From contig JWZX01003232.1 of NCBI GenBank assembly GCA_001275005.1, positions 1 through 35,112 on the forward strand: DNA of 35,112 nt. The letters are read 5' to 3'. Below are positions 8,117-17,900 of the stretch, piece after piece. The stretch comes from Chrysochromulina tobinii (lineage: Eukaryota; Haptophyta; Prymnesiales; Chrysochromulinaceae). Each line of letters starts with the position of its first letter. Positions within the stretch are counted from its first letter, which is position 1. The notes below the pieces were generated by a model that had not been told where the DNA came from, did no database searches, and was given only the letters and a program-made list of their open reading frames with translations. A program made the position numbers and the translations under genes.

Positions 8117-9985
8117 ATGCGTGCATCGCGTGCAGGGGAGCGACTTGCGGGGATGTTGCGCGTCCGAGGCGGCATGGGTGCGGGTGCTTCTTCTTCGTCC
8201 GAGAGCCCGACGCAAGGCCAACTGAGCGTGCCACCGACGCTTGATCTGAAGCCTCATGACTTTCGCTAGTTGTGGCGCGAGAAGAAGATCGCGCATCTCC
8301 AAGGCACGCGCGAGTGGGCCTTTACCGAGATCCTCAACTGGTGGCTCGACGACCCGGCATCACCGCAGCTCTTCTGGCTGACGGGGGGCGGCGGCACCGG
8401 AAATTCGATGCTAAGGTCAGCTTTTAGACCGTGTCATCAAACATACCGTCGCCTGGCACGACATCCCGGCGCAGTCGGCGCCCGGCTCGCTGCTCTGCAG
8501 CCTGGCCGCCATGCTCGCACACCGGCTCCCGGGCTACAAGGAGAAGCTTGAGGCCAAAGGGGTACCAGGGGGAGCGGTGCATGACCCCGTGGAGCTTTTC
8601 AAGGCGCGCTCTTCGAGACGCCGCAGTTAGTCTCGAAGGTCCAGTCGCCCAAGAGGCCGCTGCTTATCGTCCTCGACGTGCTCGACGAGCTGCCCAAGGA
8701 ATCCTATGCCTGGCGTCATCACCAGCCACCTCTCTCGTGGCTCAAGCTCTTCGTGAGTGACGTCGCGCGAGGATTCCCAGATCAGGCGGGCGCTCTGCAG
8801 GTTCACACCCATAGAGCTGCGCCCGCAGAGGTCAAGCACAGGGCAGACGTCGAGGTGTACTTGCGCAAGAGGTGTACTTGCGCAGGTCCATCAAAGGCGC
8901 AGATATTGAGGCTGATGTCACCTCTTGCGCAAATGTGGCAGTGACATGACAGGATATGCTTGCAGTCCTGGAGGAGCCCATTGAGAACCATCCAGTCCAG
9001 GGGATGGCAAGAGCGTGGGTCGAGTTCGCTGACCTCACCCGGGTATCAAGTCTGAGCCACGGGTGTCTGAAAAGATGAAGAACCGGTGGCCATCACAACA
9101 AGAAGCTCAAGCGCGATGGCGGCGGCGCTCCTTCGGTTGGACGATGGGTAGCAGGAGCACGTGTTTGAGGCGACGGTGCCCTCTTTTCGGTGCGCGATGT
9201 GAAGTTTCATGTCTTTCACAAGACCATCGTTGACTGGCTGACGGGCGAGATCGCCGAAGGCAGCTCGATCAGAGAGCAATCGGATGAATTCAATGCGCAA
9301 TGCAAGGACGGGCACGCGATGCTTGCCGAGGGGTTCATCGCGTGGCGCCGCTACGCGACACCACCCGAGGGCCGCGCTCCGGATGATGAGGCGAATGGCT
9401 GCGACACTGCATTTTGCACAGGGCGCGAAAGCCGCCCATTTGAACGCTTCGATAATGGCTTTCTCTCGAGCGTGGCTAAAGACTATCATGAGCTGCCAGG
9501 TGTGGACGGTGTGGACCTGACAGTCGCAGTCGAGTTGCGCCGATTTGTGGGCAAGTACATGGACGTGCTGCAGCGTGACAATGGCGCGGCAGTGATGCTG
9601 CTCGCCCTGCATTAGCCAGATGCGAGTGCGGTGTTTCGTGCAGCAGCAGCTTCGCAACTATCGTCCGTGCAGCCGACGCGTGCACTCAATTCTCAAGAGA
9701 AGGACGCCTGTATCGGCTCACTGTCGCTCAAGCTGGCCATAAGCTCTGTGGCGGTCTGCGGCACACGCATCGTGAGCGGCTCTGGAACTCCATCTTCGTG
9801 AAAGCCAAGAGCTCAAGGGCACAAGTGAGGTTAAGAGCGTCGCCATCTGGGATGGTGGCCAGGGCGATGGCAAGGATGGTGGCAAGAACATTGACCAATC
9901 CAAGTCGCTTCTCAAGGCTGGCTTTCAGGACGGGACGATCAAAGTTTGGGATTCTGGTTCGCCGAGATCGCAAAATCACCCCTCC
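8117..9985 (+). pseudogene. Decayed NACHT-WD40 repeat gene
   Basis: Relic of a NACHT-type P-loop ATPase followed by WD40 repeats, a large family in many algae and fungi. Pieces in order: MGAGASSSSESP near 8174, an in-frame TAG at 8267-8269, then HLQGTREWAFTEILNWWLDD and the P-loop GGGGTGNS at 8384-8407, where Asn replaces the Walker A Lys. After a frame change near 8412 comes LLDRVIKHTVAWHDIPAQSA. After another near 8600 comes Walker B LLIVLDVLDELPKE at about 8660-8700. A 17-bp duplication at 8852-8885 shifts frame again, and stops fall at 8947 and near 9073. VKFHVFHKTIVDWLTGEIAE starts near 9200 and a TAG lies at 9613-9615. WD40 remnants are VAVCGTRIVSGS near 9750 and DGTIKVWD at 9929-9952. 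At least three frame changes and several stops mean it cannot make the ancestral protein. Confidence 0.82.
8852..8885 (+). repeat. 17-bp tandem duplication inside the NACHT-WD40 relic
   Basis: The 17-mer GAGGTGTACTTGCGCAA at 8852-8868 is followed at once by a copy at 8869-8885 differing only in the last base. Because 17 is not a multiple of three, the duplication breaks the frame: the segment upstream and the segment downstream (RSIKGADIEADVTSCA) are read in different frames. Confidence 0.85.
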
Positions 9986-10879
9986 TGCCAAAATTGACGC
10001 CTCTTGGTTTGCGTGGCATCACGCCTGTTGGATAGACGGACATGCCCCCCCCACCCCCCCCACCCGTCTTTCCGCAGTAACCCACGTTATCACTGCCACC
10101 ATTGCCGTGTGCTGTGCCGCGTGCAATACCACCAGCCGAGGCGTCGCCGGCGCCTACAAGTAGCACAGCGATAGATTCGCAATAGCTGTAGCGGCGTAGA
10201 GGAATGAGGAATGTTTGGCCGATCATTTCTATTGAGTTATGGCTTGCCTGCTCGCCGCCGCCCCGCCGATTAGGCTCTGAGGTGATGATTAGCGACATTC
10301 CGCGTACTTTATGTCGAGCTCCTCTTTCGATCGTACACAGCAAGCTTTTAGCCACTTCGAGGTCGCTTCGGCAACGGTCCGGATTGCGGGATTCCGGCTT
10401 TCCGGGTGAGAACGTGTGAAAGAGCTGAGACGTGATTGGAATGACGACTGTGGAGTCATTACGGCAGCCTGGGGCCCCTGGCGGCAATCGCCCACATAGC
10501 GCAAGCCTAACGCCCATGTAAAAAGTCTGGAAATTTACTCTTAGCGCACCCGCATTGCGTTGCATGCTAGAGCTCTGAAGCTCGTCGAATGCACGTATTG
10601 GGGTAAACCACACCCATCCTTACATCGTAGATAGATCCGGGTAGGCGAGAGAGTCCGACCAATAGTCACAAAACCCCCTCCCCGTCTAAGACGGCTATAA
10701 CAGCTGTTACGAGTCGGCACCGCTGGGCGCTGTCTACCGATATGTACAACATTCCACGTCGTTGAAAGGCGGTTGGAGACACATGTGTTGCTTGTTAGTA
10801 GTTGCGCAAAGCCGTCCCGTGTTGGAGTACAGCGTACGTGGCGCGTTTAGAGGCATCCAAGCCGCATGCGTCGGAATTG
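9986..10879. other. Gene-poor stretch between the pseudogene and the CH coiled-coil gene
   Basis: About 890 bases without a supported gene. A C-run (C8-A-C8-A-CCC) lies at 10045-10065. On the minus strand a 224-codon open frame spans 10613-9939, but it reads through the C-run as poly-Gly and ends antisense to the WD40 remnant, and it resembles no known family. A 12-base perfect palindrome, TAACAGCTGTTA, is at 10698-10709. The region is noticeably less GC-rich than the genes. It may include the decayed 3' end of the WD40 gene and the 3' untranslated region of the minus-strand coiled-coil gene. Confidence 0.4.
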
Positions 10880-13800
10880 TCAAGTCTTCATGAGCAACGA
10901 CTCGATCTGATGAACGAGGTCCCGAAGCGTTGTCTGGCCCGTGTGCGAGACTTGGAGCGCATCCATCAGCTCAAGCGCCAGCGATGAAGGCGTGTCGCTC
11001 TTGCTGACCTCGAACTTGACCCCCCTAGCAACACCCTCCACGACGATGGTACCGCAAACCTCGCGAATCGCAACGGCAGCCTCCTCTTGGATGTGGTCAG
11101 ATGTGCCCCGATCCGTCCGTTCGTCGACGTCGTTGGGATCCGCTGCTGGCCGCGATGATAGTGACTGTCCAACGGACGGTTCTTCTGTACCTTCATCAAT
11201 GTAAATGGCCGCCGCAGCAGACCGCGAGGACCATTGCCGATCGGGCAAGAGGGCATCGAACTCTTCGCCACCGGCGTCGCCCTCCACAACGTTCTCATCA
11301 ACTCCTTCCTCTGTGTTCTCGACGTAAATGCACGTCTTCGGCGGACGCGAGGGCCATTCTTCGTCGACGACAGCAGCGGTATACGCAGACTCGAAGTGGA
11401 CGGTGTGATGAAACTCTTGCAGGCGCGATCGCAACGTGTCTTCCTCTCGTTTGAGCAGCTGTGCCCATCGCAGCGCATCTGCGCTCTTGGTGGTGTCGTG
11501 TACCATCTCGGTCTGAAGAACTGCCTCCGTCTCGAGCTCCTTTAGGCGCTCGAGTACCCGTTGCGTTGTGTGGTGCAGTGCCTCGCACCGAGCGTGCGCG
11601 TGCTTGAGCTGTTCAAATGCAGAAGTGCGCTCGGCATCAGCTCGCGCACCGGCCTCTGCTAGCTCCGTCTGCCGCGAACGGCACGCCGAGAGCTCCGACC
11701 GCAGTGTCACCACCTCCGCCGACAGCGCAGCAGTCGCCTCGTCGACACGATGCAACACTTCAAGCTCGCTGCCAGGTGCAGCATTGTCGTCCAAAGGCGC
11801 ACCGTCGAACGGCGACGCTGACCTCGCCGCTTGGGAGCCGAGCATGGACTGCTCCCAAGCGGCAACCTCAGCTTCTATCTGCGCGACAGAGCTCGCATGC
11901 CCAGCTTTGGCGCCAGCATCATTCGACGTGCCGGCGCGCAAAGCCCGAGCGAGGACACGCTGCCTCTCGCACAACTGACCCCACATCGTCTCCCTTGTGC
12001 GCAGCCGGCGCACCTCCGATTCGAGCGCGCACAACTTCCGTTGCGTGGCGCGCCAACCCGTGCTGTGACTTGCCTGCAGGCTGCGGCTTGCCTCGCTGTG
12101 TCGCGCCTCAGCCGCCTGTTGCGCGAGACTGTACTCGTCGGCACGCGCTCTGGCGAGGGCGAGAGCAACGTGCAGCCCGGCCTGTGTGCGGCTCGCAAGG
12201 CCCCGCTCCTCCGCCACTGCGTCCTCGAGAGCAAGCTCAGCGCGGCGTGCCCTCATGCGCTCGTCCGCAAGCACAGCCACCTGCTCGCGCATCTCCGACG
12301 CGTGCTGTCGCTTGAGCTCCCGCATGCGAAGCGTCAACAGGCGCCGGCGCCGCTCCTCGACACAGAAGGCAATGACGAGCTGCCAAAAGCTGCCGATTAC
12401 GGCTGCATCGTCTTGCCGCTTTCCGTGGAGGAGGTCGCCCATCAAAGAAGCCGCCCGCGCCTCTATGTTGCCAGTGCTGTTGAGTGCGTCGATGAGCTTG
12501 TCAGCCTCGTCATCCTCGTGGTTTGCATCCTCAGACGCGAGATATCCGCCTGCCTGTGCAGCCGCCTCGTCAGCAGCAGCCAGCGCAGACTTGTCGATCC
12601 ACGCCGCCGGCGCGAGGAGCATCTGACGGTGACGCCGCCGCAGGAAGTCAGCTGCACGGCGCAACATTGCGTTTTGCTGAAGCAGAGCTTGCTGCGTTGA
12701 GGGTGCGTGCGTCGAGGATACGTGCGGCGCTTGGGTGGCCAGGCTATCCTTGACGAGACTCTTCTGCTGCATGGTGCGCGCCAACGTAAGGCGCAGCGCC
12801 TCGGCCTGATTCTTCCAGTGCCAAACTTCGGCCTCCTGGGAGACAATGGCCGCACTCGCTGCGTCTACTGGAGACGCATCAGCCACGATGGCTCCGAGTT
12901 CGGTAGCTGGTCTGGCTTCCGCTCGCTCGTGCCTCAAGCGCACGTGCATCTCAGCGAGCTCCGCGTGGAGTTCGGAAACTTGCTTGGACTGGATGGAGAT
13001 CATTCGACGCAGAAATAGGTTCGCACGTTCGCCTTCAGTTGGTGGCAATGCTGGATCTGCTGGATCGCCAAGCTCGGCGGCGTACGCGTCGAGAACTTCG
13101 GCCTCGAGCCTTTCCAACTCGGCCGTGAGTTGCATCCGGCACTGCGAGCGCGCCTCAGCGATGGTGGCTTCTGCGGCGGCTGCGGCAGTGGCCGCGTACT
13201 CGCCGTGCTTCCGTTGTTGCTGTGTAAGCTCGGCGCGCGCAGCGTCGAGCTCGATGCGGTGCAAACGCCGACAGGCGTGGAGCTCAGCCGTCTTGGTGCT
13301 CAGCAATGCCTCGAGCCGGCGCAACTCAAAGCGTGTGTCCATCAGAGCGATGGCTTCTGCATCGCTGCGGGGAGCTTCGGCACGTTGCAGAGCTTTGCGA
13401 TCCAAAGTATGAGAAGTCACCAACTCTTGACCCGCCGAAGAGGTTGATTCGGTGGCCCATGTGCTGGGCGCGCCGCGCATCTTTTGCTCCCGTCGCGGTG
13501 TCGTGGCTCGTGGCAGCGCGCGTTCATGCACGTTGGTCGCAGCGCTGTAGAGGGGTCGAGCGCCTCCTAACCCTACCCCGGGCGACGGTGCTGCATCGGT
13601 CGAAGCACGTCGTGTCAATGGGCCTTGCGTGCTCGAGCGCGCCGGCGAAGGTGTCCAGCGTCGAGGGGCGTTGTGGCCCCCGCCATTCTCCGCTCGTGAA
13701 GGAGGACTGCTACGCCGAGCCTTTGCATGCGCGGTCGAATCGGACGCCCGGGCCGGTGGCTCGTCGAGGAGAGAGGCGGCAACGGCGGCAAGGGCGGTAA

Positions 13801-14413
13801 CATCCGGTGTGCCCAAGGAAGACGGCGGCGGCGTGCTCGCCGGTATGAACAGGTGCATCGGGACCGGCGCCGTGTGCACGGGCTCGGGCGTGGCTGGTCC
13901 GTGCGCGCCCTCGTCTTTGGACGGCGGTGGTGCGGGCAGGACCATCAGCGTCGATGACGCCTCGGGTGGGGGCGCTATCGCCCCGCCAGCAATCATAGTT
14001 TCGACAGCTGACCGGCTTTGAAGAAAGGACGCTAGCGACGGCTCGATTGGATGTGAGAAGTCGGCTGTGAAGTCGCTGCTCTGTGCCACTTGCTGCAGGA
14101 AGTAAACTGCCACCAGAAGGTTGTATGTCGGCCGGAAGCGGCAGGCTTGCAATCCTTCGCGGTCGAAAAGCTCGGATGGTAGACGTAAGAGAGCGATAGC
14201 GTGCTCGATGGCGTCCCAATTCATCGTCTGCTCGTGATCAAACTTGGGTGCCCATCGCATCCGCAGCTTCCGGTCGATGAGCTTTGGGAAGATCTTGTAC
14301 AGAAGCGCGAGCAGGACCACGCCCGACTTCAAGTCTTCGAGCCTTGAGCAGGGAAGCTCAGAGGTATCGGCTGCCCACGCGAGCAGTTCGCGCTTGCCAA
14401 CTGCGCCAGGCAT
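10880..14413 (-). CDS. CH-domain-like, long coiled-coil protein (cytoskeletal/flagellar candidate)
   Basis: Numbered from the Met at 14413 (1177 aa). Residues 6-110 look like a calponin-homology-type domain of the EB1/NN-CH kind: KRELLAWAADTSELPCSRLE, LKSGVVLLALLYKIFPKLID, FDHEQTMNWDAIEHAIALL and FRPTYNLLVAVYFLQQV. Such domains bind microtubules or sit in centriolar and flagellar proteins. Residues about 135-335 are Pro/Ser/Arg-rich and probably disordered. Long charged, Ala/Leu/Glu/Arg-rich coiled-coil segments follow at about 350-510, 520-620 and 680-1010. Near the end an acidic motif recurs three times, starting near 1020, 1060 and 1084. The last 50 residues form a small Leu-rich tail. The frame runs up to 14485, but the Met at 14413 stands just before the CH domain. 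I do not recognise a specific orthologue; a centrosome, basal body or flagellar role is inference from architecture. Confidence 0.75.
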   Translation of the reverse strand: MPGAVGKRELLAWAADTSELPCSRLEDLKSGVVLLALLYKIFPKLIDRKLRMRWAPKFDHEQTMNWDAIEHAIALLRLPSELFDREGLQACRFRPTYNLLVAVYFLQQVAQSSDFTADFSHPIEPSLASFLQSRSAVETMIAGGAIAPPPEASSTLMVLPAPPPSKDEGAHGPATPEPVHTAPVPMHLFIPASTPPPSSLGTPDVTALAAVAASLLDEPPARASDSTAHAKARRSSPPSRAENGGGHNAPRRWTPSPARSSTQGPLTRRASTDAAPSPGVGLGGARPLYSAATNVHERALPRATTPRREQKMRGAPSTWATESTSSAGQELVTSHTLDRKALQRAEAPRSDAEAIALMDTRFELRRLEALLSTKTAELHACRRLHRIELDAARAELTQQQRKHGEYAATAAAAAEATIAEARSQCRMQLTAELERLEAEVLDAYAAELGDPADPALPPTEGERANLFLRRMISIQSKQVSELHAELAEMHVRLRHERAEARPATELGAIVADASPVDAASAAIVSQEAEVWHWKNQAEALRLTLARTMQQKSLVKDSLATQAPHVSSTHAPSTQQALLQQNAMLRRAADFLRRRHRQMLLAPAAWIDKSALAAADEAAAQAGGYLASEDANHEDDEADKLIDALNSTGNIEARAASLMGDLLHGKRQDDAAVIGSFWQLVIAFCVEERRRRLLTLRMRELKRQHASEMREQVAVLADERMRARRAELALEDAVAEERGLASRTQAGLHVALALARARADEYSLAQQAAEARHSEASRSLQASHSTGWRATQRKLCALESEVRRLRTRETMWGQLCERQRVLARALRAGTSNDAGAKAGHASSVAQIEAEVAAWEQSMLGSQAARSASPFDGAPLDDNAAPGSELEVLHRVDEATAALSAEVVTLRSELSACRSRQTELAEAGARADAERTSAFEQLKHAHARCEALHHTTQRVLERLKELETEAVLQTEMVHDTTKSADALRWAQLLKREEDTLRSRLQEFHHTVHFESAYTAAVVDEEWPSRPPKTCIYVENTEEGVDENVVEGDAGGEEFDALLPDRQWSSRSAAAAIYIDEGTEEPSVGQSLSSRPAADPNDVDERTDRGTSDHIQEEAAVAIREVCGTIVVEGVARGVKFEVSKSDTPSSLALELMDALQVSHTGQTTLRDLVHQIESLLMKT

Positions 14414-14922
14414 CACGCCCCTGCCGCCACGCAGCACCCCAGGTGTGAAGGCAACACGCCCCCAAAACATAGGAAACGGCTCCACGTGTCTACAAGGACA
14501 ACCCGTTCGTTAAACACTTTGACGTTTCGCGCTTTTGCCTCTTCCGAAAAGTCTAAACCCACGGACACGGTTTTCTGATTCATCTGTCCAGAAGTTTAAA
14601 ACGGAGGGTTCTGCTTCTGATGGCTCGCCTCGGCCCCGGCCGCGTCTCTCGTGAACATCCAGCACGGCTGCAGCCCAGAATAGAGAATTTTCAGATTTCA
14701 AATTGAAAAGTGACACATTTCACATATAACGAATTCAGGTCTCGAGTGTCGCGACATTTGTACCTGTCTCCTGTGTGCAGCTGTATTTACAACCACCAAA
14801 AACGTTGCACGCTCACAAACTCTCGCGCCTCGCGCGGCTAACGCTCTCGCGCCTCGGCCAGCTCTCGTCTCTTGACTCTCGTCTCGAGCGTGCCAAGCAA
14901 CACGAAGCACGCTCTCAGACTG
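14414..14922. other. Upstream region of the CH coiled-coil gene and 3' flank of GCN1
   Basis: Two same-strand genes flank this stretch of about 500 bases. The part from about 14530 to 14780 is relatively AT-rich and fits a promoter and 5' leader on the minus strand. Nearer the GCN1 stop (about 14818-14890) the plus strand has imperfect repeats of CTCTCGCGCCTCG and a CT-rich run, that is, a GA-rich 3' untranslated region on the gene strand. No gene or structured RNA is recognised. Confidence 0.4.
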
Positions 14923-17900
14923 TCAGACGTCAGCATCGCTCAGCTCCCCCTCCTCCGACTCGGTCCCAGCGATCCGCGCAAACGTTTTCTTCACAAATTC
15001 GGCGGTGTACGCGGCAGCCTCGTTGCTGCGTGGCAGATGCTGGGCGACCTCCTCGGGGCTGCACCATCCGACCACGGCGAGCACATGCATCATGGTGCGC
15101 TTGGCCGCGCCCGAGACTTGCATGCGCCGGCTGTCCTGGCAGTTTTGCGCGATTCCAGGCAGCACAAGGCCCGCAAGCTTACAACCGCTTGCGCGCAGCA
15201 GCGCGGGCCGAAGCTTGCACATGGTCTTGAGCGCGTGCAGCGCGGACACGCGCACCTCGAGCACGTCGTCGGCGAGAAGTTCGACGAGCAGCCCGTACAG
15301 GCTCGGCGGTACGGCCATGGCTGAGGCGAGGGCAAGCTCCTCGGGTTCAGCGCCCTCGGTGGCGGCATCTGCCACGTCCTCCGCTGCCGGCTCCGCCATA
15401 TTCACCGCCACGCGCACGAGCGCATGGCTCGCTGGCATGCGGAGATCGATCTTCTCGTGCTTGGCCGCCTCTCCCACGGCGTCGAAGATGGTCGAAAGCA
15501 AGGGCTTGAGCGCCGCCACGGGAGCATTGCGAAGAAGGCTCTGGTAGCCGCGCAGCGCGCGGAGCTGCTGCTGCCACGGCTCGGCCCCGCATGCAGTCGT
15601 CGCCGCCTCGATGTTGTCGTGCAGTTCGTCGAGCGGCGTCCAGCGGCCACACGCTCCAATCAAAGTGGCCGCTGCGAACGAGAGCTCATCGTCATCGGCG
15701 CACAGCAGTTCCAGGGCGGACGCCTGGATCTTGGCGACGAGCGCCTCGCTGAGGGGCTGGCTGATCCCGCGAAGCACGCCCGCTAGCGCGCAGAGCAGCG
15801 CCACCTGAACGCCCGCGTCCGCCGTACTGAGCGTGTTGTGGATCTCGGTGGCGAGTGGCTCGACGCGTGTCGCGAGAGAAATGAGGTGCGAGAGGGCGGT
15901 GGCGCCGCGAGCTCGGACCACCTTTGCTGGGTCTGAGAGCGCCTTGACGAAGGTGGTCTGCAGCTGCGGCACAAAGGGCTTGAGCAGTATGGACCCCTTG
16001 GTGATCAGTAGCGTGAGTGTGTGCAGGATGGCCGCCTTGACCGCCGGGGGGAAGCGGTCGCCCACAATGCGGATCAACGGGCCTGTGATCTGGATGACGT
16101 ACGGCTTGAGTGCAGCCGGCGAGGTGAGGCCCACAGCTTCGCCGAGGGCCGCCGCCGACTGCTCACGCAGCTCGGGCGTGCCTGTCATCAGGCCTTGCAG
16201 ATGAACAGCCACGAGCGCCCCGAGCCCATTGGGCAGGCAAAAGGCCGGCAAGAACGAGGGCTCGTCGCGCGAGGCTCCAGCAGCCAGCTCGTTGGCTCGG
16301 TGCTCGGTGCTCACGGACTTCACAGCCTCGCGCAGCGCGGCTACGTGGAGCGGGTAGCGCTCCTTGGGCAGGCTCTTGATGAGGTTGTCGAGGCCGCGAA
16401 TGCCCGAGCGCTGCACCGCGGGCTCCTCGGCATGGAACATGCCGATGAGGCTCTGGATGAGGTTCGAGTGGTGCACAGAGAGGTCGAGCGTGGAGCTCTT
16501 GCACACAGTCTCGATCAAGGCCGCCGCCGCGATGCGCACGTGCGCCTTCGCCTTCGTCGTGGTGGCCGTCCTGATCTCGCCGATGAGGAAGTGCAGGCCA
16601 TCCGCCTGGACTGCGAGCGCGACCGCACTCGCTGACGCCACGAGTGCATCGCGCAGGTCGGGGTCGACGCTGCGTTGGTTGGGGGCGACCTCGGCCTCGA
16701 GATACGTTTCCTTCCACAGGGCGGGCAGCACCACGTCGAGGTGGGTGTGCAGCGCCGCGCCCGCGACCTCGGCGACGGCACCAAGGGCGCGCGCATGCGC
16801 GAGCGTGATTGGCGGCGCCAAGAGCTTCGGCAGAAGATAGGGCACCACCGCCTGCGGGCGCTGTCCCATTACCTCGCGAAGGCCGTTCTGGCCCTTGGCC
16901 ACGAGCAGGGCGTCGTCGGAGCGGAGCAGCTGCAGCAGCGCCGGCACGATCTCGTAGATTGCCTGCTGGCCGAGGATGCGCTGCAGTTGGCTGAAGGAGC
17001 GCGCTGCCGCCTCACGCACGGAGCTGTCCTCGTCGCAGAGGCCCTCGCGCACGCACGGGATGATGCCACCAAGGAAGTCTGTAATGACATCGCGTCCAGT
17101 GGCAACCATGAGCTCGGACAGCCCGAGGCACACGCCACGCCGGCGGGCAGCGTCCGCCGAGGTGAGGCACTGCTGCAACGTGGGCAGCAGCTTCGGAAGC
17201 ACGCGCTCGCTCAGCTTGCTCACGAGCTCGCCCATCGCCTGCGCGGCGGCTTGCTGCTGGTCCTCGTCCTCAGTGCTCAGACCCGAAATGAGCTGCTCCG
17301 TGAGCGGCACCAGGATGATGCGCAGCGTCTTGGGCGCGTTCCCGATGAGGGCCTTCCACAGCGTGCTCGACGCCGAGCGTACGGCCACGTGCACGTCGTT
17401 GCGCGCGATGTAGATGGCCGCGAGTAACGCGTGCTGCTGCTCCACAGGGATTGCGTTGGCGAACACCGAGTCCTCGGGCGGTTTCGCGCCGACCTCGAGC
17501 ACCTCGACTGGATCGCCGCCCGTGAGCCGCTGCATGAGCTCGCCAAGGAGCTCGGCTGAGGCCTGGCGGATGCGGTAGTTCACGTCCGAGAGTCCGCGCT
17601 GCAGCGGCGGGAGCAGAAGGGCGGCGGCTGCCTCGAGGTAGATGGCTATCATTCCAAGCGCAGCGCGCATGCACGTGTCACGCACGGCCCCCGAGTCGTC
17701 AGAGAGCCTCGCGAGGACCACCGGGATGACCTCGCCAAGAAAGGGCTCGAACCGTTTACCGAGCACAATCGGTAGATGCACCCACACCATCGAGTAGCCC
17801 TCACGCGAGGATGGGGTGCCCACGGAGCAACCGTCTATCAGCGTGGGCAGCATCTGCCTCACCTTGGCGTCGCCGAGCGCGCCAACCACCTCGGCAAGGC

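Noticed and set aside
9939-10613. 224-codon minus-strand frame
   Set aside because: Reads a C-run as poly-Gly and ends in the complement of a WD40 relic; no family resemblance, so not called as a gene.
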